Under the pieces are notes generated by a model. The model did no database searches. It worked only from the letters and a program-made list of their open reading frames with translations, and was not told where the DNA came from. Of a DNA stretch of 64,000 nt, positions 1 through 9,900 are shown piece after piece. How positions within the stretch are numbered: position 1 is the first letter of the stretch; each line of letters begins with the position of its first letter. This DNA is from Allohahella sp002354735 (GTDB taxonomy: Bacteria > Pseudomonadota > Gammaproteobacteria > Pseudomonadales > Oleiphilaceae). The DNA is taken from contig NZ_CP172312.1 in the NCBI RefSeq assembly GCF_047946665.1, forward strand, positions 3,720,001 through 3,784,000. Direction: 5' to 3'. The position numbers were made by a program, and so were the translations under genes.

Positions 1-337
1 TTGTCAGCGCGAGCGGGCCAACTACTTCATTCTTTCCGTGAAAGCTTTCCTTCACGCTGGTGTCGACGAAGTTCACCATGACTTCGACGAAGTTTTGCCA
101 CTTGCTGGGCACACCACTGGTCGCTGTGAGGGCAGCTTTGCGGAATAACCAGAGGAACAGGATGCCAAGACCGATCGACCAGCCCAGGGTGTCCACGTGT
201 ATAGCCCAGAAACCCATTTCAGCTGCCTGTTCGCCATTTTCAGCGAAGCCCCAGCCATTCACGGGATGCTTACCATACACCAGGTTTTGCAGGTGATGAA
301 TGATATAGGAGGTAGGGGTCAGCGTTTCACTCGCCAT
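1..337 (-). CDS. atpB: ATP synthase F0 subunit a (N-terminal part, cut by window edge)
   Basis: The first 112 codons of the proton-channel subunit a of the F1F0 ATP synthase, an inner-membrane protein. The start codon is the ATG at 337-335, giving a protein that begins MASETLTPTSYIIHHL. The visible part holds the periplasmic/N-terminal segment (HVDTLGWS) and the first membrane helix (IGLGILFLWLF), followed by the conserved stretch around WQNFVEVMVNFVD. The rest, with the functional arginine and later helices, lies to the left of the window. It sits 54 bases downstream of atpI on the same strand, which is the usual atpI-atpB order of the atp operon. The family call is firm from the visible residues. 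Confidence 0.93.
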   Translation of the reverse strand, partial: MASETLTPTSYIIHHLQNLVYGKHPVNGWGFAENGEQAAEMGFWAIHVDTLGWSIGLGILFLWLFRKAALTATSGVPSKWQNFVEVMVNFVDTSVKESFHGKNEVVGPLALT

Positions 338-391
338 TATCGATCCTCAGTGTACGGCAGGCCAGAGACGTGCCGGCTTCAAGTTGCGTAA

Positions 392-769
392 TCATTGTGA
401 CCGCGGCTGCAAAATCCATGGAGCGAACCAGTGGATGGCCTGTACGGCAATAAAAGCGGCAAACAGATGGCCCGCGCTGAGCGGCTTGACGAAGATGAAA
501 GCAGCGGCAAATCCCGCTGCGGTCATGACCATCTTGATGGTTTCCGCTTTATAAGTTGTCTGTAATATGAGCCTTGCTGATCGAGCACCCTGATACCTGA
601 ACATGGCCAGAGAAAAATACAGGCCAGGTATCATGCAGATCAAGCCGCCTAACAGGGCAGATAACGCGGCGACTGCGCCACTCAAGGCACCTGAGACTCC
701 CACACAGACCAGAATCATGAGGCCTTGCATGGCTGGCATCCGCCAGACCGGTGGTTTTCTCATCCGCAT
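392..769 (-). CDS. atpI: ATP synthase accessory protein AtpI
   Basis: A small membrane protein of 125 residues encoded at the head of the atp operon. Family members help assemble the c-ring and may carry Mg2+ or Ca2+. Four hydrophobic stretches are visible, at about residues 14-34, 36-55, 78-95 and 100-118. The family-like GGLICMIPGLYFSLAMFRY lies in the second, and a charged cytoplasmic loop with KAETIK sits between the second and third. It is the first gene of the operon, 54 bases upstream of atpB. An in-frame ATG two codons later is an equally possible start. AtpI is poorly conserved, so the call rests on hydropathy, size and position together. Confidence 0.85.
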   Translation of the reverse strand: MRMRKPPVWRMPAMQGLMILVCVGVSGALSGAVAALSALLGGLICMIPGLYFSLAMFRYQGARSARLILQTTYKAETIKMVMTAAGFAAAFIFVKPLSAGHLFAAFIAVQAIHWFAPWILQPRSQ

Positions 770-886
770 CTTTCCTGCGTATGCTCAAGTTCTCCGGCTA
801 TGACCGGCAGATTAAAGCGGGGGCATTATAGGGTCTGGTGTCTGCAATCGCAAGGCCAGAACTCGCGAGCTGAAGTTACTGATTTT

Positions 887-1795
887 CTATCGGATATGAG
901 CGAGGATGCCTTCGAGCTCATCGAGCGAGTGATAGGCAATGGTCAACTGACCTTTACCACGCGCACTCTGGCGGATGGTGACCGCCGCACCGAGCTTCTC
1001 GGAGAGGTTCTGCTCCAGCCTCATGACGTCCGGGTCGACGGCTGTTTCGGCGGCCTTTTCCTTCGGTGCTGCCTGCATCTTTCTGACATATTCTTCCGCC
1101 TGCCGAACAGAATAAGCCTTGTCGATGATCTGTCGCGCGGCACGATACTGATCGTCAGCGGACAAGGCCAGCAGTGCCCGGGCATGTCCCATCTCAAGAT
1201 CGCCACGTTCGAGCAGCGTAGCGACCTCGGGAGAGAGTGCAAGCAGCCGCATCAAATTGGTGACCGTAGATCGGCTCTTACCAACAGCTTCTGCAACTTC
1301 CAGCTGCGTGAGCTTGAACTCATCCTGCAGTCGCTTGAGCGCGACCGCTTCTTCCATGGCGTTGAGATCTTCACGTTGGATATTCTCGATGAGCGACATA
1401 GCGATAGCCGCCTCATCAGGGACGATCCGGATGAGCACCGGTACCGATTTCAGTCCGGCAAGCTGACTGGCTCGCCAGCGCCGTTCACCGGCAACGATTT
1501 CGAATCGACCCTCAGATAAGGGTCGCACCAGAATCGGTTGCATGACACCCTGCTGGCGAATGCTCTGGGCAAGTTCTTCCAGTGCTTCAGCATCCATATC
1601 CTTGCGAGGCTGATAGCGACCGCGCTGCAACTGCTCGATCGGCAACTGGACGAGCTGTTCGTCTTCGAAGCTTCTGCCGGTCTCTGCCTGAGGAACTTCA
1701 GATACGTCGCTTTCCTGTAACGGCTGGCGGGATTTTGCTCCGGCAAGCAGCGCGTTCAGGCCGCGGTCGCCAAGCCCTCTTTTCTTAATGCTCAA
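887..1795 (-). CDS. parB: Chromosome-partitioning protein ParB (Spo0J)
   Basis: A 302-residue CTPase and DNA-binding clamp that loads at parS sites and spreads around the origin so that ParA can segregate it. Visible features are the N-terminal KKRGLGDRGLNALL start that recruits ParA, the ParB/Srx nucleotide fold with GRYQPRKD near residues 59-66 and GERRWRAS at 103-110, a helix-turn-helix at about 162-183 (LTQLEVAEAVGKSRSTVTNL), and a C-terminal dimerisation segment ending in LDELEGILAHIR. Length is normal for Pseudomonas-type ParB. It is 47 bases downstream of parA and is probably co-transcribed with it. Its likely targets are the five parS-like sites between 19638 and 21680 in this window. 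Confidence 0.97.
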   Translation of the reverse strand: MSIKKRGLGDRGLNALLAGAKSRQPLQESDVSEVPQAETGRSFEDEQLVQLPIEQLQRGRYQPRKDMDAEALEELAQSIRQQGVMQPILVRPLSEGRFEIVAGERRWRASQLAGLKSVPVLIRIVPDEAAIAMSLIENIQREDLNAMEEAVALKRLQDEFKLTQLEVAEAVGKSRSTVTNLMRLLALSPEVATLLERGDLEMGHARALLALSADDQYRAARQIIDKAYSVRQAEEYVRKMQAAPKEKAAETAVDPDVMRLEQNLSEKLGAAVTIRQSARGKGQLTIAYHSLDELEGILAHIR

Positions 1796-1842
1796 TGGAT
1801 TGTCTCTCTGCAGGGATCTTCGATAACTTCATTCGACAGCGC

Positions 1843-2640
1843 TTAGCTGACTTCTGCGGTCACGGGTCGGGCTCGTTCCTTGGCTCGGCGAATCATCTCA
1901 CCAGCCAACGCAAGATAGGCAATCGTACCTTTTGACTGGCGATCATACTTCAGCACTGGCAGACCATGCGAGGGGGCTTCGGCGAGACGCACGTTTCGCG
2001 GAATGATCGCCCGGTAAACGCTGTTGCCGAAATACTGGATGAGCTGTCTGCTGACGTCACGTGCCAGGCTGTTTCTGGGGTCGAACATCGTGCGCAGAAC
2101 GCCTTCCACCTTGAGGTTCGGGTTAACCGTTTCCTGAATCTGTTCGATGGTATTGATCAGGGCCGCGAGCCCCTCGAGCGCAAAAAATTCGCACTGCATG
2201 GGTATGATCAACCCATCGGCTGCGGCAAGCCCGTTCAGAGTAAGCATGTTCAGCGAGGGTGGGCAGTCGATAAGCACAAAATCGAATTGCTTCTTGTACT
2301 CTGCCAGCGCCTTCCTGAGCCTGTATTCACGGCCAATTTCGCCAATCAGTTCAATTTCAGCGGCGGTAAGATCACCATTGGCGGGCAGGACCGTATATCC
2401 CCCGGACGAGCGTTTCACGACCGCATCGATTGGCTGGCGCTGCGTGAGCACCTCGTAAGCCGTGGCACTGAGCTCGTTCTTGTTGATGCCGCTCGCGGTT
2501 GTCGCGTTACCCTGCGCATCCAGATCGATCAACAGAACACGGCGCTTCATGGCCGCGAGCGATGCGGCGAGATTGACGCAGGTTGTGGTCTTGCCGACAC
2601 CGCCTTTCTGATTGGCAACCGCCAGAACTCGTGTACTCAC
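1843..2640 (-). CDS. parA: Chromosome-partitioning ATPase ParA (Soj)
   Basis: A nucleoid-bound ATPase of 265 residues that drives origin segregation with ParB. The deviant Walker A motif KGGVGKTT is at residues 12-19. LLIDLDAQGN and DFVLIDCPPSL give the A' and Walker B regions. The chosen start is the GTG at 2640-2638, which yields VSTRVLAVANQKGG, the usual N-terminus of this family, and has GGAG nine bases upstream. An upstream in-frame ATG at 2688 would add 16 unusual residues and has no support. It lies between rsmG and parB on the same strand, the standard rsmG-parA-parB arrangement next to the origin. Confidence 0.96.
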   Translation of the reverse strand: MSTRVLAVANQKGGVGKTTTCVNLAASLAAMKRRVLLIDLDAQGNATTASGINKNELSATAYEVLTQRQPIDAVVKRSSGGYTVLPANGDLTAAEIELIGEIGREYRLRKALAEYKKQFDFVLIDCPPSLNMLTLNGLAAADGLIIPMQCEFFALEGLAALINTIEQIQETVNPNLKVEGVLRTMFDPRNSLARDVSRQLIQYFGNSVYRAIIPRNVRLAEAPSHGLPVLKYDRQSKGTIAYLALAGEMIRRAKERARPVTAEVS

Positions 2641-2691
2641 GATGGCTTGCTCCAATATTGGTTTCGCTTGTCTAGGGTGAGCATGCAATCC

Positions 2692-3369
2692 TTATTGATC
2701 GGCTTTGTTTCGTTCGGTCTTACTCAGAACAAGCAAATGACGCGCCTCTTCCAGAAATGGCACCTGCAGGCGATCGATTCGCTCGACTACCCACGGCGCC
2801 GGGAGGGCTTCAATTTCCGCCTGCGGCAACTGGCCCTTCATCGCCAGCAACTTCGCTGACTGTAAATCGGGGTGCACCAGCCACGCTGTCATCTGCCGCA
2901 GCTGGGTAAACGCCCTCGATATCACGATATCTATTGGCCCTTCGGGCGAAAATGATTCCAGCCTGCCATGGACTACATGAACGTTATTCAATCCGAGCGT
3001 ATGGCAGCATTGCACCAGAAAACGGGTCTTTTTGCCATTACTATCCAGTAGAATCCAGTGCGTATCTGGCATGACAAGCGCAAGAATGAGCCCCGGAATT
3101 CCCGCGCCGGTTCCCACATCCAGGCAAGTGAGCCTGACCGGAGCGGAACTTTGGAGGTCTTCGAACGCTGACAGCACGCTGAGGCTGTCGAGCAGATGGC
3201 GCACGACCTGCTCTCTGGGATCGCGCACTGCCGTCAGGTTGTAGGCGGTGTTCCATCGATCCAGCAGCCCAAGATACTGCAGCAGCTGCTGAATCTGGTC
3301 TTCGCTGAGGGACAGTCCAAGTTGTGCTACGCCTGATCGCAACAGACTCCCTGTGTCACGATGCTGCAT
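2692..3369 (-). CDS. rsmG: 16S rRNA (guanine-527-N7)-methyltransferase RsmG (GidB)
   Basis: An AdoMet-dependent methyltransferase of 225 residues that forms m7G527 in the 530 loop of 16S rRNA, which matters for streptomycin binding. The AdoMet motif DVGTGAGIPG is at residues 84-93. The N-terminal YNLTAVRDPREQVVRHLLDSL is typical of GidB. The chosen start is the ATG at 3369-3367. It overlaps the mnmG stop as TGATG, so translation is probably coupled; longer upstream starts would run into mnmG codons. The mnmG-rsmG pair is conserved in most gammaproteobacteria, and parA follows downstream. Confidence 0.96.
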   Translation of the reverse strand: MQHRDTGSLLRSGVAQLGLSLSEDQIQQLLQYLGLLDRWNTAYNLTAVRDPREQVVRHLLDSLSVLSAFEDLQSSAPVRLTCLDVGTGAGIPGLILALVMPDTHWILLDSNGKKTRFLVQCCHTLGLNNVHVVHGRLESFSPEGPIDIVISRAFTQLRQMTAWLVHPDLQSAKLLAMKGQLPQAEIEALPAPWVVERIDRLQVPFLEEARHLLVLSKTERNKADQ

Positions 3370-5303
3370 CAGGCTGCTGTTTTTCTTTTCTTCAGGTGCA
3401 CGAGCAACAGAGATACAGCCGCCGGTGTAACGCCGGGTATTCGACCGGCCTGACCAATAGAAGCAGGCCGCACATTGCATAGCTTCTGGCGAATTTCCGA
3501 CGACAGACCGTCGATGCGGGCGTAGTCGAAATCAGCCGGTAGCACGAGATGCTCGTTTCGACGCAGTTTCTCAATTTCCTCGCTCTGACGCGTGATGTAG
3601 CCGGCGTACTTGATGCCGGTTTCCACTTGCTCCGAAACCTGACCGGCGATGGCCTGTGTGGCGGTCGTCTCTGCAATACCATGGATTAACTCAGGCGCTG
3701 GCTCTTCAGCCAGCCAGAGCTGTTTCAGCGCAGCAAGTGTGACCTCTGGACGCTTGACGAGGTCAAACAATGAATACTCCCTCGCGATGTTGAAGCCGAA
3801 AGTATTGCTGATGGTCTCGGCCAGCGGACTGGCCGGCTGCACCCAGGTCTGCTTCAACCAATCATGTTCACGCGCAATTGCGTTTTGCTTTTCGCTGAAG
3901 ACAGCCCAGCGCTCGTCACTGACCAGGCCCAGTCGGCGTCCAGTCTCGGTAAGACGCTGGTCCGCGTTGTCTTCGCGCAACAATAACCGATACTCGGCCC
4001 GGCTGGTAAACATCCGATAGGGCTCAACAGTGCCCATGGTGATGAGATCGTCCACCAGCACACCGAGATAGGCTTCGGAGCGACCGAAGGTGACCTGATC
4101 CTTATCAAGGCCGCGCAAGGCTGCATTTACACCGGCCAGTAGCCCCTGCGCACCAGCTTCTTCATAGCCCGTCGTGCCGTTAATCTGGCCGGCGAAGAAC
4201 AGACCGGCAATAACCTTCGTTTCGAGTGTCGGCTTGAGGTCCTGTGGGTTGAAATAGTCATATTCAATGGCATAGCCAGGTCGGGTAATGTGCGCATTTT
4301 CCAGGCCAGGCATCGAATGCACAAGGGCCAGCTGCACGTCGAAGGGCAGACTGGTGGAGATACCATTAGGGTAGAGCTCATGGGTGGTCAGACCCTCAGG
4401 CTCGATGAAGATCTGGTGCGAATCCTTGTCTGCGAAACGCTGGACCTTGTCTTCGATAGACGGGCAATAGCGCGGCCCAACCCCTTCAATCTTGCCAGTA
4501 TACATGGGGGAGCGGTCCAGGCCACCGCGAATGATCTCGTGAGTTTCAGCGGTTGTCTTGGTGGTAAAGCAGCTGATCTGCCGAGGGTGCTTCGGCGTGT
4601 CGCCGATGCCATACATGAATGACATGCTCGGCAGCGGCGTATCTCCGGGCTGTTCTATCATCTTGCTGAAATCCACGCTGCGAGCATCAATGCGTGGGGG
4701 TGTGCCAGTCTTGAGTCGGCCCACTCGCAGGGGCAACTCCCGCAAGCGGTCGGCAAGGCGGATGGATGGGGGATCGCCGGCGCGTCCGCCCCGGTGATTT
4801 TCCAGGCCGATGTGTATGGTGCCGCCGAGAAAAGTACCGGTAGTCAGCACGACACTGTGAGACATGAAGCGAATACCTGATTGGGTTACCACACCTTTCA
4901 CGGTGTCGCTCTCAACAATCAAGTCATCTGCAGCCTGTTGGAAAATATCGAGGCCTGGCTGGTTTTCCAGCATGGTTCGGATGGCGGCACGATAGAGGAC
5001 CCTGTCGGCCTGGGCTCGAGTGGCACGCACCGCCGGGCCCTTGCGGCTATTGAGCACGCGAAACTGTATGCCTGCAGCGTCAGCTGCTAACGCCATCGCA
5101 CCACCGAGCGCATCGATTTCCCTCACCAAATGGCTTTTACCAATGCCGCCAATGGCAGGGTTACAGGACATCTGCCCCAGAGTCTCGATGTTATGAGTCA
5201 GCAGAAGTGTGCTCGCACCCGCACGGGCTGCTGCCAGCGCCGCTTCAGTACCAGCGTGTCCGCCGCCGATCACGACGACGTCATAATGCTTGTGATAGAT
5301 CAT
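3369..5303 (-). CDS. mnmG: tRNA uridine-34 5-carboxymethylaminomethyl modification enzyme MnmG (GidA)
   Basis: The FAD-dependent partner of MnmE, 644 residues long. The complex installs cmnm5 on wobble uridine 34 of several tRNAs. The FAD-binding fold begins with IGGGHAGTEAA near residue 12, followed by QMSCNPAIGGIGKSHL, which is diagnostic for GidA. Other family blocks are GRLKTGTPPRI, RYCPSIEDK, FFAGQINGTTGYEEA and the C-terminal IPGVTPAAVSLLL. Length is normal. Its stop overlaps the rsmG start. The upstream gap (5304-5695) carries DnaA boxes, so transcription of mnmG may be tied to replication initiation, as is known for gidA next to oriC in Escherichia coli. mnmE lies about 5 kb further along, separated by rarA and a kinase gene. 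Confidence 0.98.
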   Translation of the reverse strand: MIYHKHYDVVVIGGGHAGTEAALAAARAGASTLLLTHNIETLGQMSCNPAIGGIGKSHLVREIDALGGAMALAADAAGIQFRVLNSRKGPAVRATRAQADRVLYRAAIRTMLENQPGLDIFQQAADDLIVESDTVKGVVTQSGIRFMSHSVVLTTGTFLGGTIHIGLENHRGGRAGDPPSIRLADRLRELPLRVGRLKTGTPPRIDARSVDFSKMIEQPGDTPLPSMSFMYGIGDTPKHPRQISCFTTKTTAETHEIIRGGLDRSPMYTGKIEGVGPRYCPSIEDKVQRFADKDSHQIFIEPEGLTTHELYPNGISTSLPFDVQLALVHSMPGLENAHITRPGYAIEYDYFNPQDLKPTLETKVIAGLFFAGQINGTTGYEEAGAQGLLAGVNAALRGLDKDQVTFGRSEAYLGVLVDDLITMGTVEPYRMFTSRAEYRLLLREDNADQRLTETGRRLGLVSDERWAVFSEKQNAIAREHDWLKQTWVQPASPLAETISNTFGFNIAREYSLFDLVKRPEVTLAALKQLWLAEEPAPELIHGIAETTATQAIAGQVSEQVETGIKYAGYITRQSEEIEKLRRNEHLVLPADFDYARIDGLSSEIRQKLCNVRPASIGQAGRIPGVTPAAVSLLLVHLKKRKTAA

Positions 5304-5516
5304 AAATGGAGACCCGGGAACTCTTAAAATGGGGCGGTAGTTTACTACGGCTGCCTAGCCTTCGCGAGTATTGTACAAACCATGAACAATTTACTGCCAA
5401 ATTTATACCTGAGAGTGATTAAATCCACCCTGCTTAGACTAGTAGTACATTAACACTTTGAAACATTAGGGGAATCATAAAGTTACAAACATCTTCTCAA
5501 GAAGTTATTAATAGAC

Positions 5517-5525
5517 TTATCCACA
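5517..5525 (+). promoter_or_regulatory. DnaA box (perfect) upstream of mnmG
   Basis: TTATCCACA, an exact match to the strong DnaA-binding consensus, in the AT-rich gap upstream of mnmG. Confidence 0.75.
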
Positions 5526-5586
5526 GGCATAATCCAAGCCAACTGTCTATTGACATCGATATCTATTTGATATTTAAAGAAATTTA

Positions 5587-5599
5587 AAAGGAACAGATC
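5587..5599 (-). promoter_or_regulatory. oriC-type AT-rich 13-mer
   Basis: On the minus strand this reads GATCTGTTCCTTT, matching 12 of 13 positions of the unwinding-element 13-mer GATCTNTTNTTTT known from E. coli oriC. It lies between the two DnaA boxes of the mnmG-rarA gap. A chance match is possible because the region is AT-rich. Confidence 0.4.
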
Positions 5600-5623
5600 G
5601 ATGCACTAAAAGGACGATAAAAG

Positions 5624-5632
5624 TTATCCACA
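5624..5632 (+). promoter_or_regulatory. DnaA box (perfect) between mnmG and rarA
   Basis: A second exact TTATCCACA, in the same orientation as the box at 5517, 64 bases before the rarA stop codon. Confidence 0.75.
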
Positions 5633-5695
5633 TTATTGACAACTCGAGAATACCGTTGATCGGAACTGGGAACGCGCCCGGCCCGCGGTTCGGGA

Positions 5696-6991
5696 CTACG
5701 GCGATTTCCGGGGCTGGGTTTGCGCATCACGTTGCCCCAACCGTTCTAGCTTTTCGCGAATTTTGATTTCCAGACCCCGGTCTACCGGTTGGTACCAGCC
5801 GGGAGGGGGCATGCCATCCGGGAGATACTGCTCACCTGCGGCGTACGCGTCTGCCTCGGCATGTGCATAGCGATACCCTTTGCCGTGGCCGAGTGTCTTC
5901 ATGAGTTTGGTGGGGGCGTTACGCAGGTGCATTGGCACCGGTCTTGACTGGTCCTGGCTAACGTATTTTCTTGCAGCATTGAACGCCGCATAACCGGCGT
6001 TGCTCTTGGCAGCCACTGCGAGATAAATTACCGCTTGCGCCAGCGCGAGTTCACCCTCGGGCGAACCGAGGCGCTCGTAGGTGGCGGCAGCATCGTTGCA
6101 CAGTTGCATAGCCCGTGGGTCCGCCAATCCGATATCTTCCCAAGCCATTCTGACTATCCGGCGGGCCAGGTAGCGCGGATCGGTGCCGCCATCGAGCATG
6201 CGACAGAACCAGTACAGTGCAGCGTCTGGATCAGAGCCACGAACGCTTTTGTGGAGTGCTGAGATCTGGTCGTAGAAGGCATCTCCACCTTTATCGAACC
6301 GGCGCGTGGAACTGCCTGCAAGGGCTTGGACGAGATCAATATCGATGATCGACTTGTCTTGCTGAACAGCAGCTTCGGCCGTTTGCTCAAGTGAATTCAA
6401 TAATCTGCGACCGTCGCCATCGGCCAGCTCACACAGTGCCGCTGCGGCATCGGGTTCAATCTGCAATCCCGGATAGTCTTTCTGCAGCGCACGCTTTAGC
6501 AGAGCTTGTTGGCTTTCGCTCTCCAGGGCCTTGAGTACATAGACCCGGGCGCGAGACAGGAGTGCTGAGTTGACTTCGAACGAGGGATTCTCTGTGGTGG
6601 CGCCAATAAAAGTGAGCAGCCCACTTTCGACATGAGGTAACAGACCATCCTGCTGAGACTTGTTGAAACGGTGTATCTCGTCGATGAAAAGGATGGTCGG
6701 CCGCTCGGACTGGTCGCGTAGCTGTTGCGCCAGCGCAACGGCAGCTCGGATTTCCTTCACACCGGCAAATACGGCAGATATAGCCTGGAACTCGCAGTCA
6801 AATGCGTTGGCTAGCAATCTTGCAATACTGGTCTTACCCACGCCGGGGGGACCCCAGAGTATCATCGAGTGCGGCCGGCCGGTCTGCACAGCGGTGTGGA
6901 GTGGTCGTCCTGGTGCGAGGAGATGATCCTGGCCCAACACGTCTTCAAGAGCAGTCGGCCGTAGTCTTTCGGGGAGTGGCTGGTTTTTCAC
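5696..6991 (-). CDS. rarA: Replication-associated recombination ATPase RarA (MgsA)
   Basis: An AAA+ clamp-loader-like ATPase of 431 residues that acts at stalled or gapped replication forks. The N-terminus PLPERLRPTALEDVLGQDHLL is the classic RarA start. Walker A GPPGVGKTS is at about 47-55, Walker B FIDEIHRFNKSQQD near 101-114, and sensor 1 lies in FIGATTENPSFEVN. The C-terminal MgsA domain includes DGGTDPRYLARR and RNAPTKLMK. The start overlaps the stop of the upstream histidine kinase gene by four bases, so the two are probably translated together. This position next to the origin is unusual: in Pseudomonas rarA normally sits with lolA, crcB and serS (from memory). Confidence 0.97.
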   Translation of the reverse strand: MKNQPLPERLRPTALEDVLGQDHLLAPGRPLHTAVQTGRPHSMILWGPPGVGKTSIARLLANAFDCEFQAISAVFAGVKEIRAAVALAQQLRDQSERPTILFIDEIHRFNKSQQDGLLPHVESGLLTFIGATTENPSFEVNSALLSRARVYVLKALESESQQALLKRALQKDYPGLQIEPDAAAALCELADGDGRRLLNSLEQTAEAAVQQDKSIIDIDLVQALAGSSTRRFDKGGDAFYDQISALHKSVRGSDPDAALYWFCRMLDGGTDPRYLARRIVRMAWEDIGLADPRAMQLCNDAAATYERLGSPEGELALAQAVIYLAVAAKSNAGYAAFNAARKYVSQDQSRPVPMHLRNAPTKLMKTLGHGKGYRYAHAEADAYAAGEQYLPDGMPPPGWYQPVDRGLEIKIREKLERLGQRDAQTQPRKSP

Positions 6992-9900
6992 AAACAGGCC
7001 CGGCCGTGCAGGTAATGTTGCAGGAGGGCCTTGAGTGACTCGATGGTGTAGGGCTTTGCGAGGTAGCTGTTCATCCCGGCATCAAGGCAGCGTTGCCGGT
7101 CGTCGGCTAGTGCGTGTGCTGTTACGCCGATGATAACGGCAGCTTGCCTGGCCGCTTCCATTTCCCGATCGCGCATTTCCCGCGTGACACTCAGTCCGTC
7201 CATTCCCGGCATCTGAATATCCATGAGGATAAGATCGAACTGCGTCTCATCAAACATCGCCAGCGCTTCTGTGCCGGTCTCCGCGAAATGAATGGATTTG
7301 TAGCCGAGCAGCTTTAACATACTGTCGAGTACCAGCCGGTTTGGCTCATAATCCTCAACCACTAGAAGCTGGCAGTGTTCTTCTTTAGTGGAGCTTACGT
7401 CGGGCAGCCGCGCAATGGCGTCTTTTGCTGAGTTCGCGACCATAACCTGAGCCTGAATTTTCGCGAGGGTGAGATCAATAATAAATCTCGAACCCGCCCC
7501 CTCATCACTCTCGACGGTTATGGACCCGTTCATCTGCTCAATAAGATTTCGGGTAATTGCGAGACCAAGACCGGTGCCACCGAACCGTCGCGTGATCGAG
7601 CTATCAGCCTGATTGAACATACCAAAGATCAGTGGTCGAGCCTCTGGAGAAATGCCGACCCCAGTGTCCTCAACCGTGATGAGGAGTTGCACCGTCTCCG
7701 CTGTTTCGTGCTGTTTGCGGATTCTGATGGCCACTTTTCCAGCGGCGGTAAATTTAATGGCGTTATCCAACAGGTTGATCAGTACCTGTTTAAGCCTCAG
7801 CGGGTCACCCAGCAGCGCAGGTAGAACCTGTGCGTCGGCGATATCACGTTCTAACTCAAGACCCTTCTGCCTGGCGGCTTCGCCATAAATCAGCCCGACA
7901 TCCCGCAGCAATTCTCCGAACATGAAAGGTTGGCGCTCCAGCTCCAGGCTACCGGCTTCGATCTTTGAGAGGTCCAGCAGGTCATTGATCAATTCGAGCA
8001 GCTGTCGGGAGCTTGCTTGCATAGTCGCCAGGAAGCGTGCGCGCTGGTCGGCCGTAGTGTCTTCTGACATGACAGCCGTTAAACCGGTTATAACGTTAAC
8101 CGGCGTCCGGATTTCATGACTCATATTGGCCAGGAATTCGCTTTTGGCTTGATTAGCCGCTTCTGCAGCCTCGGCCAGCTGGCGAAATTTTTCTTCACTC
8201 TGTGTCAGCGTCTCATACAGACGCGCGTTGTCTATGCCGATGGCGGTTTGGGCTGTAATGCCCTCCATAATCTGGACTTCGCGCTCACTAAACGCTGCTG
8301 GTTCGGAGTTCCCGAGCACCAGAGCGCCTATCACATCGTCGTTACGGGAAATGACTGGGACAGCAAGAAGGCTTCGAAATGCGAAATCGCCATCAGGGGA
8401 CAGCATCGGCGGCAAGGGGATAACAGGTGCCTCTTGATCAAATAAATCCCGTACTAAAATAGTACGCCGCTCTTTCAAGGTCAGGTGGAATAGATGGGAC
8501 CCAAGAGAGCGATACTCCGCTTCGAAGATTTCTTCCGGAATACCTGACACTGCAGTGACAAGGTCTGTCGAATCATCTACGGACCTCTGGCGGTACAAAA
8601 AGCAGGCTACTGAAGCGCCGCTTAGCGCTCTTGCGCGCTTTGTCGCCAAGCCCATCAGTTCATTCGAGTCGAGTTTCGATGAAAGCGACCGCCCTAGTCG
8701 GTTCAAGGCCTCGAGGGTCTGGGTTTCCTCTTTCAAACGCCTTTCGGTACGATGATGGTCGGTAATATCGTGAGCTTGAAGGAGATAGAATTCGACCCGC
8801 CCGGCACGGTCTGCCACAGCTGTCATTGCGGATTCTACGATTCTTAAGCTCTCACCGGCGAGGCACATCTGATCAGTGGTATTGAGCGGCCGCTTTAGCG
8901 TGCGAACTTCGGAAAACCTTGTACGCCATAGTTCTTCGTCTTTCAGATCATCTCCCCACCATGGGGCCTGCCAGATGGGCTTACCTAATACCGATGTTCT
9001 GTCGGCAGCCGCCAGACGCAGGAGCAAGGTGTTGACATTAACAATGTCACCTTTGGGTGAAACGATGGTGAGAAACTGAAACTGGGTCTCGAAAATGTTG
9101 CGGAAGTGCCTCTCCGATAGCTCTGTCTCGCGTCGTGCGCGCCGCTCTTTGTAACTGAGTAAGGCGAGACCTGTGGAGATGAGCCCACCCAAGAGCAATA
9201 CGCTAGCAAAGATCCACCATGTATGACTGTATACAAATTGCTCAGCAGGCCAGTAGGTGATATGCCAGTTCGAGTTGCCGGATTGTAATCGAGCCGTTCG
9301 TTGAAAGCCGCTATCTGCGCTACTGCTTGTGGCTGGATCCGCGGTTGCATATAAGAGCGTTGCAGGTTCGCTCAATTCGGAGGTGTATACGGCAAAGTCG
9401 ACAAACAGAGGATCGGTGAAGATATTTTCGAACAGGTCGCCTGCACGGAATGGTGAATAGATGAAGCCTCGGAGTGCTGCTCGCCGCTGCGCTACCGTTT
9501 CAAGGTTGCTGCCTGAATAGATCGGTAAATAAATATTGAAGCCTGGCTGCACATCGTCGTGTATCTCCTGAACAAGTATCAAGCGATCAGTCATAGCGAC
9601 ATCGCCCGTATCGCGTGCCTGGTCCATCGCCATGCGCCGCTTGGGCTCACTGTGCATGTCATAGCCAATCGCTGTGCGATTACGCTGATCGAGAGGTTCT
9701 AGATAGGTGATGCTGTGATACTCATCACGAGGCGTGTCGGGCCAGACACTGAAATCTTCGAAGCGGCCTTTTCTCTGGACCTGTTCGAAGGCTTCGATGT
9801 TCTGCTCATCAATCCGTTGCGAGTAGCCTATTCCCTGGACACCGGCATAGTGTGAATGGAGGCCCAGTTGAGCTACGTAGGTTTCGAATTCCTGGTGAGT

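Larger units (their letters stand above)
5304..5695. other. AT-rich gap between mnmG and rarA with DnaA boxes (candidate secondary oriC-like region)
   Basis: No gene is seen in these 392 bases. The stretch is clearly more AT-rich than its surroundings, especially 5400-5635. It holds two perfect DnaA boxes (TTATCCACA at 5517-5525 and 5624-5632, same orientation) about 100 bases apart. Between them, on the minus strand, is a sequence matching 12 of 13 positions of the E. coli oriC 13-mer GATCTNTTNTTTT (5587-5599). The mnmG promoter must also lie here. Whether it starts replication, titrates DnaA or controls mnmG cannot be told from sequence. Confidence 0.6.

Noticed and set aside
725..1519. A 264-codon plus-strand frame opposite parB
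   Set aside because: It is the antisense shadow of parB and the atp promoter region, with no family features.
1966..2859. A 297-codon plus-strand frame opposite parA and rsmG
   Set aside because: Antisense shadow of two well-supported genes.
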